From Bactericera cockerelli (Eukaryota; Arthropoda; Insecta; Hemiptera; Triozidae), in NCBI GenBank assembly GCA_024516035.1, contig CM044958.1:22466108-22530107 (forward strand): a stretch of 64,000 nt of DNA, read 5' to 3'. Position numbers and translations under genes: made by a program. Positions 31,301 to 43,300 of this stretch are shown here, piece after piece. Position 1 is the first letter of the stretch. The number at the start of each line of letters is the position of its first letter. Below the pieces are notes generated by a model, which ran no database searches, had not been told where the DNA came from, and saw nothing but the letters and a program-made list of their open reading frames with translations.

Positions 31301-34300
31301 CTCACCCAGCCTGCTGGGTAGGGCCGGAAAATGCCAGCCTCACGTGTACGGAGGGAACAGAATTTCCTGTGTGAAAAATCTGCTCCGACCGGGGGTCGTT
31401 TTGTACTGTTTTATATGTTAAGTAAAAATCAACATGGTCACCATATGGGCGTGGCTTTGTCTCGGTCTCGCTTTGCTCGAGTAGGCATAGAGGAACTTGT
31501 TGATATTGGAAGAGGCCAGGCGATCCCTGATTTCTACATCGTGAATGAGGACGACTTGGCGTGAGCTTTGTGCAGCTTCCTCCGGGTACACATCGTGTTG
31601 GAAGCGAACCTGAGAGTAGAAGGAGTGAAGTAATGAGGAAGCAATAAATAGTAGGTCAGGATTTAGAAAAAACAGATTTTTAAAAATACTTCAAATTTCT
31701 TTAGGTACTCTTTATTTTGTTTATAAAATTGCGATCTTAACAAAAACCCAGCCCATATTTTGAAAACAAATTTCCCCCTTTTGGATAATTATTAAGAAAT
31801 ATAGACTGCTTTAAAGTAGATTTACACAAACTTCTAAGATTTTTTTATACTTTCAATGAATACCGACAGAAAAGCGAAAAAAAAATGTGTATTCTTTGTG
31901 TTATTAGTTATTACATGCCCTAGTGGGTAGAACAGAATTATACGACTTTTCCGTTTCTTTTATATTCTTGTAATTCATTATGCCTTATTGCCTTAATCAC
32001 TGGTCGCTGCTCATATCAAAGCAGCTACTCATTGTTCGACCAACTTAAAAAAATTGATTGCGCAGGGATTCGAACCCCAGTTCCATGCGTGCAAGGCTAA
32101 TCCACTACCCCACGTGACTTCATCAGAAGTGCGAAAAAACCGAAGTGAGAGAGAAAGGGATAGGGAGAGGGAGAGGGAGGGGAGAGAAAGAGAAAGAAAG
32201 AGAGAGAGACTCACCTTGTTGAGTTGCAGTTGCATCTTGACGTCGTGCTGTCTACATGGTCCCCCCCTCTCCTGCCACCGGGCGGGAATGTGTTGCTGCT
32301 GCATGTTGCCTGCTGCATGGCTCCCGTTCTGTTGCTGCAGTGAGCTCAGGCCAGCGCTGCTGCAGCTCCCGAGAGTCTGCTGTTTGGACGGGGAGCCAGA
32401 CTGGAGACTCCGCACACTGTCCAGAGACTCGCGTCGGGGACTGAACGAGATCTGGCAACAGTTCAATATTTATTTGGATTTAAGTTATCATATTTGTGTT
32501 AATCACTATCGTGATATCACAACTATTCAAACTCGCTGCACTAAATCATCCCTGAAACCGGGACTTGAACCACCGACCTCCAGGTTACAAGTCCGCCGCC
32601 TTATCGATCAAGCTACTGAGGTTGGATTTAACATTACTTTTGACTACATGGTCAAATCACGAAGGTAGTATTATACAGCAATTACAGCATTCGCTGTTTG
32701 GTAAAACTACTTTCGTTACAACACATTTACACAGCCTCCGTGGCGTAATGGTTGTGACTACTGCCCGTAGTCCAGAGATCCCGAGTTCGATCCCCGGTTG
32801 GAGCAGACTTTTCGAAGAAAATTCCGTTCCCTCCAAACACGTGAGGCTGGCATTTCCGGCCCTACCCAGACTGGGTGAGCTTAATGTGGGTAGCTGGTAC
32901 GATTCCCAGCGAATGGAGGGTAACACCCCTGGCCAGATGAGGACGTTAAAACCAAATAGAATCGTTGGCGTTAGGAAGGGCATCCAGCCATAAAAAACGT
33001 GCTCCACCCTACCAACCTCAACCATGAGGTTGAACAATGCCGACCCCAAAAGCAACATAAGCTAATATGGGATAAAGGCAAGGGAGATATACAATATACA
33101 TTTACACAAGACTTGCTTTAAAAAAGATTTTATATTTTATTAAACCTCTTCTGTAAATATTATTGATTTGTGTTGCTTTGGATTTTATCGAAGCATTAAA
33201 AAAAAAAAAAATTATGAGCTTCAACTCAAAAACAAAAATTTCCTCTTTATTTTATTTATTTATTTATTTATTTAGAAACTCTTTATTAGCAGAACATATA
33301 TACAGACAAATAATAGTAAAAATTAAATATAAAAATTGACAATATTAATAATATAAACAAGAAAAAAAAAATATATACATATGTCCTAATATACATATAA
33401 CTAAAGGGCGGGGTTATTGCCTATGGCAAGCTTCAACTCAAAAACAAAAATTTCCTCTTTCAAAAATCTCACCTGCTGGCCGCTGCGATGGTTACGGAAG
33501 GAGACCGCCGACTCGGTCACATCCACCGAGTGGTGTCTCCCGGGCGAGACAGACACACTGGTGCCGAAGTCCTGGCCTCGGTAGATCGTCCACACGAGGC
33601 TGGTCTCACGCAGGGTGTAGGTGTGGGCGGGGGTGGGGAAGTGCTTGGGCGGCTGCAGCAGGTCTGTCTTCCCCAGGGGGGGGCAGAAGTGGTTGTCCAC
33701 CAGACGGATGGGCGAGCTGATGAGAACGTGCACTTCCGGCTCCTTGGTTTGGTACTGGAAATGGAAGATAATAACGAAACAAAGTTATTATAATCCCTAC
33801 CAACCTGCCATCCTCTAAACACTAGGACTACCACTACCAACCAACTATTCTATAAATAGGGAGTAGACAGGCAGTCTGGCTGGGGGGGACATTTTACTTT
33901 ATAGTGAATTATTTCCTGGATTATTAACCCATTAACGCCTAGCGTTGCCATATGGCAACGATGGAGGCAGTGCAAGTTTCTGACCTGTTAGTTCAATACG
34001 GTACATGTTACCACTTTATAACATTATAGTTCTCATTGTTGACAATATTTGCTACCTTCTGAATTTTACTAGACAGTTCTATCAGTTGTTCAATCAGAAG
34101 TTTTGATATTTATTTTCTCAAAATGGATCAACGTTTTCCAACAGTTCAGGCGTTAATGGGTTAATATAGTCTAGCTGGGGGACTATAAATAGGGAGTAGA
34201 CCAGCATCGGCTTGGTTCTGGGGGCCCTTGTCAATTCTTGGCCTCCTTGTAAAGACAGTGGTAGAAGTGCTGAGTCATCCTCCACTGTCTGGCTACCATC

Positions 34301-37300
34301 GTTCACGATGACGCCACCCTATGATGATGAAATTACAAAGAGCGGAATTGTGGGATTGAAACCGATTTTCAATGAACACCGTCTGCTATTGAGGTCGCTA
34401 AAAAAAGCCAACACATTAGCCGTATTTCTCTTTCTAACCAAAGTTAACCAAACGTGAATAAAATGAACCAAACTGGAAGCAAGTCATTTTTCTTTTGGAA
34501 GAGGAAAAATTTCCTCTTCCAAAGTTAACCAAAATGGAAAATATTCTTGCTTCCAGTTTGGTTCATTTTATTCCCGTTTGATTCATTTTATTCCCGTTTG
34601 GTTAACTTTGGTTAGAAAGTGAAGTTGACCTTGGAATAAAATGGAAATATTTGAAAAAAACCTAACCTGGAATTTTTTTTTGGTTAGAAAGAAAAATACA
34701 GCTATTATCTACGTATCCTCACACCACTCCCAAGACTCACAATGAACCCCGAGCCCGCCTCGTGCTCCAGGAAGCAGAACTCCTTGTCCAGATACGCGTC
34801 ATCCTCCACGGAGGTGTCCTCCTCTTCCTCCAGCTCACTCCTGCCCTCGTCCGGGAAGAGAAACACCTCCACCTGCTGCTCCGAGCTGCCTGCGCGGGAG
34901 AAACAGAGGTTGATATTAATCTTATGAAACGCTTTATTAGAAGAACATGACGCTTTATTACTTTTCAGATATGTATTACAAATAGGGTGGTTCCATTTAA
35001 GATTCCAAAGTTGACCCCCCTGGGGCCGCCCCTGTTAAGAGTATGAAAAATTAAACCGCCTGAAAAAGTTTCCCCCTCCATATAATGAGACGCGTGTTTC
35101 AGGGTTTTCTGAAAATCGCTTCCATAGACGAGATATTTTGACCGGCTTTTTTTTGTTATACACCCTGTATACAAACAAATAATGGTAAAAATTAAAATAC
35201 AAAATTGACAAACTTAATATAAACAGGGGGGGGAAAATAAACAAAATATATACATATGTCCTAGCTAAAGGGCGGGGTTATTGTCTATGGCAATCTCTTC
35301 CACCCAACCCTTACTATTATTTTACTAGGCTTATAAAGAAATAGCCCAAGTTCTCATAATAATAATAACACTCTAAAGTGGAGGGTAACCACCAGGCGAG
35401 GTTAATGATCAAAGCATTTTCTACCACCTAAACTTCAGATTCTTATTATTATGTGGTTTCATGGTGGGATTTGAACCAACGGACAGTGCACATTCTCATG
35501 ATGGTTGATCGCACATAGAAATATGTGCTTCAGAACGAGCCAACTTTTCAAGTAAAGTTGTATAGATAACCATCACTCTCCCAGCTGTAGACAAGCTGGC
35601 TACACATTATTTTACTAGCTGAAACCCGGCACTATGTCCCCGTAAAGGTTTTGGCCCAGGGCTGGCGTTCTATATGTTAGAAATTGTATGTCAAACTTGA
35701 TGAATTTAATATCGAGCTGAAATCTGAAAATCTGTAGGAAACTACAAAACAGTTAATTTAGTTAATTTATTTACGTATATTTTAAGGATTACTTTTGTGA
35801 TTTTTTTTCCCCTCTTTTTATCATCAGCGGTTATTAACACGTTGACTGCCAAGGTCGTTTTTGGACACTTTACCAACGTTACTGACACTCATTCAAAGTA
35901 GCATCGACTGTCACAAAATATGTGTGACGTGGCGTATAGGTTTAACATTGTGTCACACATATAGTGTGACATGGCAGTCAATGTGTTAAGTGGGAGCTAC
36001 CGTCTGAAGACCTTGCCATTCAAAACAAAATCCACACTAGCACTCACTCTTGCATCGTGCTCGGGAAGGCACCGTTTCGCTCATCGCTTCCGCCATGAGT
36101 TCACGCATGCGCACTGGATCTCCCCCTCCTTTCCCCACGTCGTCCTCTTCTTCCCCCACTCCCTCGCCTTCCCCTCTCTTCTCCACGCCTTCATTTTCCC
36201 CTTCCTCCCCTCTCAGGTCTCCGTCGGTACTCAGGTACGAGATGAGCAGAAGGAGAGCTCGGGTGGAATCGGCACAGGTACGAAGATGCACGATGTTGTT
36301 CCAAGCAGTGAGATGGAGACGAGGGGTATTCGGAGCATCCGATATTCGCAGGGAAAGTTCAAATAGGCCTGAAGAGGAAGATATAATGATACAGCTCAAA
36401 TAGGCCTGAAGAGGAAGATATTAGAAACGATTTTAGGCGTACTTTCTAAGGTGGTTATTATACCTAGGGTGGAGTGCATAATTAGTGACAGCCTGATCAC
36501 TTTGAGCCCATGAATACCATATATGACTCTCAGCTGACATTTCACAAAGGACATGAGTACCATATATGACCCTCACCCAAAATTTGACTGTAGACATGAG
36601 TACTCTATATGGTATTCACGACCTCTTAACTTTGAAGACATGAGTTCTCTTTATGGTATTCGTTTTTATGTGTTTTTTTATAGGGAATAGGTTCTAGTGG
36701 TCCTTGAGAGCAATGTATGAGTGTTGGGTTCTGAAATTTGTGGTCCCTCGTGCTCACTCGCCGATCCCAGCTCTGGGACTCAAAGTGTTAAGCACGGCGA
36801 TTAGCCATTTTTTGTGTGTATAAATGTGTACATAAATGTGAATATAATCTGTTCGTTAGCCACTATGCACTTGGGCTCTAGATGAACTTTAAGAACTTCT
36901 GTTTCCCTCCTGCCGAAAAATATTTACGTTAGCAAATCACCAGCCCATTTTTTGTGTGCCTTGCTGGGGAGGTATACATACGTGATTGCTCAAGGGTCTT
37001 CAAAGCAGGAATCATAAATGGCAAGCTTAACTATATAGTAGTGCTTTATTTAGAATATCGGCTCGAGACATGGAGTCCCATTTTTATTTATTTATTTAGA
37101 AACTCTTTATTAGTAGGTAGAACATATATACAGACAAATAATAGTAAAAATTAAATATAAAAATTGACAATTTTAATAAAATAAACAAGAAAAAATAAAT
37201 AAACAAAATATATACATATGTCCTAACTAAAGGGCGGGGTTACTGCCTATGGCAATCTCTTCCCCCCAACCCTTACGCTAACAGTTTTAGTAGTACGGCA

Positions 37301-40300
37301 GGTCCAAGTATAAACTCACCTATTTCGAGAAGGCACACATAGTCTTGAGTCTCATTACGCTAACAGTTTTAGTCGTACGGCAGGTTCAAGTATAAACTCA
37401 CCTATTTCGAGAAGGCACACATAGTCTTGAGTCTCATTACGCTAACAGTTTTAGTCGTACGGCAGGTTCAAGTATAAACTCACCTATTTCGATAAGGCAC
37501 ACATAGTCTTGAGTCTCATTACGCTAACAGTTTTAGTCGTACGGCAGGTTCAAGTATAAACTCACCTATTTCGAGAAGGCACACGTAGTCTTGCCTCAGA
37601 TCCACCGTCCTCTCTATCTGCTTGTCGGAAAGGAACAGGGAGATATCCTCCGCTATGAACCGCAGCGTGGAAGAGGTGGTTCTGGCCGCCAGATTGCAGC
37701 AGATACTGAAGCTGCCCAGAGATACGAGGCACGAGTAGGGGAGGTGCACAGGCCTAGGAGAATGATTACATTGTTAATTGCAGTACGTAAACTTTGGGCG
37801 GAAAAGCATAGAAAATTATGGACACAATACCCATCCATATACATGCAAATTTTCATAAAAATATGTACAGGACAAATAATTATTATAACAATAAAAAAAT
37901 TGAAACAATATATCTTAATATATAAATGTCAAAGTCACTGACTGACCACTCACTGATCATCGCTCTACAGCCCAAACCGTTAGTCCTAGGAAGCTGAAAT
38001 TTGGTAGGTAGCTTTGTCTTATAGTCTAGATGTGCAATAAGACGGGATTTTTCGAAATTCCCACTACAACACCTGCCATTGGCGAAAAAGGATTTTTTGC
38101 TTTCACGGCCATGCCTCGGCCCGCAAAGCGGGCCACAGCCCGCTAGTACAATATAAAGGAAAAAGAATAGAAAAATATATTAACATATGTCCTAACTAAA
38201 GGGAGGGCTATTGCTTATGCCTATGGCAATAATAATAATTCCATGTCCGTGAGTTAGGTATACCTAAATCTCGGTGGTGAGAGGATTATATGGACGCCCA
38301 GATCCAATGTCTAGGCTCTTTTCATGTCCATTGATTCTATTTGGTTTTAACGTCCTGACTTGAGGTAGACAGGACGGGAGTTTTACCCTCCATTCCCTGG
38401 GAATTGTACCAGCTACCCACATTAACCTCACCCAGCCTGGATAGGGCCGGAATTGCCAGCCTCACATGTTCGGAGGGAACAGAATTTTCTGTACGAAAAG
38501 TCTGCTCCAACCGGGAATCGAACTCACGATCTCTGGACTACGGGCAGTAGTCACAACCGTTACGCCACTGAGGCTGGAATGGCAATAACCCTGCCTATGG
38601 CAATAACCCCGCCTATCTACCCAGCCAATAAGAATGGTGAGAAGTAAAATACATTTCCATCTACTCACCGGTAGTCAAGCGAGCAGTCCACAAAGTGCTG
38701 ATGGTATTCCACCACGATGGGTAGGGGTTCGTATCCCATCACAGGGTAGTCGATCACGTCAAACTGGTCCATGAGTTGAGCGAAGACACTCTGATGTGGT
38801 GACGTCATGCGATGACGCAATGTGGCCCCACGCACACTGCACGCTACACGGTTCATCTGAGAAAGGCAGTAATAAATAAATAAATAAATGTTTCTTTGTG
38901 TTATTGTATCACAATTTTAGTGGGTAGCGCAGAATTATAGGACTTTTCCATATCATTAATATCCCAATATCTTATTTTTGCCTATAATTCCGCCACTGGT
39001 CGCTGCTCACATCAAAGCAGCTACTCATTTTTCCTCACGAGGTATGAGTGGACCCCGGCAGTAATAATATCGAAAGGCAGTAATAATATCGTCTTATTTA
39101 AACTGCCCGACAAGGTCTAATGAGTCGCATTATTCCAGCAATAAACCCAAGACTTATAATAATCTGTTGCCAACCTCAGTAGCTTGGTGATAAGGTGGCG
39201 GACTTGTAACCTGGAGGTCGGTGGTTCAGGTCCCGGTTTCAACGTAGATTAAGTAATGGGAAATTGAGAAGTTGTGATCTCACGAAAGTGATTAACAAAA
39301 CTATATGATATTTTTTTTTTTTTTTTTTCAACTTTATTTTTATAATAAACATTTTAACAATTCACACAATAAGTAGTTATAATATTACAGAGTACAATTT
39401 TTATTACAGAGATTTTTATTACAGAGATTACAGAGATAACTTAAAACTTTATAATTATGTGGTCAAAATTGCAAATGGGAGCAAAACTTGTCATGTCCCG
39501 GCTGTTTTCGAACGCGCGACCTCTGGATAGTCTGGATTACCAGACTGTAAAGCTATTCTAAATACGTAAGCTATTCTTTTTTTTACCTTTATTGTTGTGT
39601 ATATATATTCACATTTTTAAATAGGACTAGCTCCGTTAATAAAGACCCGTTTACCGGGCTTATTATTATTATTATTATTATTATTCCACTGACCTTTACT
39701 TGTCTATCGTCCAGGTAGGTATGCACCGCCACAGTCAGCATATCCATGGAGTCCGCGCCACAAGCCACGGGCTGGTAGTTGGAGCTACCGGTCGGGATGC
39801 TGGTTTCGTCCGACCGGTAGATGGTTTCCAGCAGGTGATCACAGGTAGGTGGGAACGGGCAGGAATCTGCGCCCAGCAGGTGTCGATTTTGTACTTTATC
39901 TGAAACAAAAGGAATTTTGATTTTTACTTCCTATTGTTTATTTATTTACACTTTATTTTTAATTTTTTTTTTACAAAACAACCATCAATAAATTAATAAC
40001 AATAAATTAAAACAAAAAAAAAACTTAAAAATATATACAAAAAAATATGGGACATTATTATTTTTTATTTACAATTGTTTTGTAATCCGGGGCGAAGTTA
40101 ATGCTTTAGGCATTCTCTGCCACTTAAATGCGGTAATCACTTAACACTTAACCCATTACCACATGTTGTAATGTCTATAGAAACAGTTACTGTTAGCTAC
40201 AATAATCTATAGAACAATCGTTGTTCTTGTAACCAGCTTGGCCTTCTTAGGTGGAAAAATTGGCTCGTTCTGAAGCACATAATTATTTCTATGTGCAATG

Positions 40301-43300
40301 AACCATCGTGAGAACTTAGGCTTTTTCTTTGTAAGCTTTTTTCTTGTTTGGGTTGGCCAGTTCGTTCTTTGTCAAGTGGTTGCACTGGTAGTCAAGTGGT
40401 TAAGGCGCTACTCTGGTAAACTCTTACGAATTATGTAAAAATAGATAGAAAAAAAACTGAGGATGAATGCACTGGTAGTCAATATTGGTTAACGCGCTAG
40501 TCTGGTAATCCAGGTAGCGTAGGGATCCGTTGGTTCGAATCCCATCCAGTGCATGAATTTTTCCTCATTAATTTGAGTTTGTGACCACATAACTATTTAT
40601 ATAAGACTCTGAGGGTTAGGTGGTAGAAAATGCTTTGAACATTAACCTCGCCTGGTGGTAACCTTCCACTAAAGGGTATTATTATTATTTGTTTTCCTCT
40701 AGTGAAACACTGGTCTTTCCCTTTCTAACGTTTCCCAGCAGACAATCTATTGGTCTTATATTTACCTTTTTTTTTGAGTTGATAGTATTTGTGAAAAAAA
40801 TATGTGCCTATTTTAGACTTACTGCTATGATACAGGGTGGCATTGTTGATCTGTGCGATGACGAAGCTGTTGCCGGTCTTGCCCTTATACCTGGACACGG
40901 AGAACACCCGCACATCCTCACACACCCCCATCACCTGCCCGTGCTGGCCCTCCGCCACTGCTCCTTCACTGTCCTGGAATACATGGGACGTGGGATCGGG
41001 GGATTAAGGGGCAGTAACCAAAGTGAACATTTTCCACCCACTTCAAATGTTTCTATTCAAACCAACATTAGTAGCTAGCTTACAGTGCACTACTATACAT
41101 CTTAAAATCTTAATCATTTATCAATCACCTAGTTGCTGAAAAGATGTTAATTTTATTCTGAACGCAACATTAAAATCTTATTTAAAAAAAAAAAAATGTT
41201 TATTTATTATTTATTATAGCCTTTATTTGAATAATTTTTTAATACATATCAAAATAAGCATAGACAAACTTAACATTAGAATACTAATCAAAAAATAATA
41301 AATGAATAGATTATATATATCTCCCTTGCCTTTTCCCTTATAAATCTAGTGACTTCTGGGGTCGGCTCTTCTGGTGCGCAGATGAATAGATTATGGAAAA
41401 ATAAAATAAAACTTATTCAAAATCAGATACAGTATCTGATAATAATAGAATAATAATAATACTCTTTACTGGAAGGTAACCACCAGGCGAGGTGAATGTT
41501 CAAAGCATTTTCTACCACCTAACCCTCAGAGTCTCATTATTGTTAGGTCATATGCTCGAATAAATGAAGAAAAAATCGTGCATTGGGTGGGATTCGAACC
41601 AACGGATCCCTACGCTACCTGGATTACCAGACTAGCGCGTTAAACACTTGACAAGTGCATTAAATAATCTAATTGATAATTTTCTCTTATTATATTCAGG
41701 TTTCTCTTATGAAGAGGTAAATTGGACCTTGTAAGTTTTCTTTATAGCAAGGTTTCTCTTATCTCCAGTTCTCTTACACATATCCAGGTTCAACCGTACT
41801 AGGTCCAAATTACCTAATTTAATCGTCTTCTTCTTCTTTTACTATGTCTTATCCCGCTCAAGCAGGGTCGACGTTGTTCAACCGCATCATGGTTGAAGTT
41901 GGTTGATTTTGGCACATTTTTTTACGGCTGGATGCCCTTCCTAACGCCAACGATTCTATTTCATTTAACGTTCTGGGTTAAGACGGAGGTTTTACCCTCC
42001 ATTCGCTGGGAATCGTACCAGCTACCCACATTAACCTCACCCAGCCTGGGTAGGGCCGGAAATGCCAGCCTCACATGTACGGCGGGAACAGAATTTTCTG
42101 TGTGACAAGTCTGCTCCGACTGGGGATCAAACTTAGGATCTCTTGACTACGGGCAGTAGTCACAACCGTTACGCCACGGAGGCTGGCTAATTTATTAACA
42201 ACAATAAAATATTTACGTTCAGTATATAACAAGACAGTGTACCATACGAGTACAGTTAACTTACTTCTGTCACTGTACTTCTCTGATGTTCATTAAGAGG
42301 TACAATCAAACCGTATGGGTTTCATAGCAGAGGTTCTCTCAGGCAATAATCAGGCCCAGGCAAGAATCAGGCCCTTTTGTCAATATTATTTATCTCTGTG
42401 GAATTTTTAATACTATCACACTCAGAACGAATGTTTTTTTTTAAGCTTTATTAGGAGGACAAAGTAAAATGGTAACAGTATAAAATTAAGAAAAAAAAAT
42501 AACAAACAAATGACAAAATAAATAAATAAAAAAGAAAATAACAATAATGTCCTACCTAATGGGCGGGGTTATTGCCTGTGGCAATCTCTTCTACCCAACC
42601 CTTTGGGTGAAGTTATCTTTACATACCTTGACCTGAGTGTACATGTCTATGACACACTGGGACACCGCCAGGGATATCGTGACCTTGCTCTGGCCAGGGC
42701 AGGCTTCAGGCACAGGTCTGGCCCTCCGGCTGCGTTGCCTGTGCTCCTGCATCGAGTAGAACATCCCGCCCCCTCCCCCTCCCCCTCCCTCCTCCTCCTC
42801 CTCTTCTTCCTCAGAGTCTAGATCCGAGTCTGAGTCTGAAATCCAGAGATTTTTAAGAAAAAAAAATATTGGAAATTAATAGTTGCCATGAAATATTTAA
42901 GTCCAACTTTGCTAAGTCTTTGTTTTGACATTCTTAATGCGGAAAAAAAGAGAATTCACTAAAATTGATAGGTAAATTTTGTATATTAATTTTGCCTTTA
43001 TTATTGAGGAGACAATTTCCTGTAAAAATAAAAAAATATGAAATTTGGATATCTTTTTAATATCTCTGATCAACCTGTTGGAGAAAAATCATATTTTATT
43101 TACTACATAATTATTGATTTTGAAAATAATTGTAACACATATTGATGTTGAAAATAGCTGTAACTAATCAATCTAGTGGTAGATGGAAAGTCTAAATTAG
43201 TTTCTGAAAGTGTCTTGACACCAAACAAAAACCTGCCAGTATATGTATTGAACTATTCACCCACCTTTGTCAATTCCGGTAGCTCAGTGGTCAAGCCGTC

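Noticed and set aside
34945..35165. A complete DNA transposon ending in tacaccctgta
   Set aside because: Only one end is recognisable; I could not find a convincing inverted partner, so it is noted only as foreign sequence in a family C element.
35965..36400. Plus-strand ORFs opposite exon w21
   Set aside because: Antisense shadows of a GC-rich, low-complexity coding exon.
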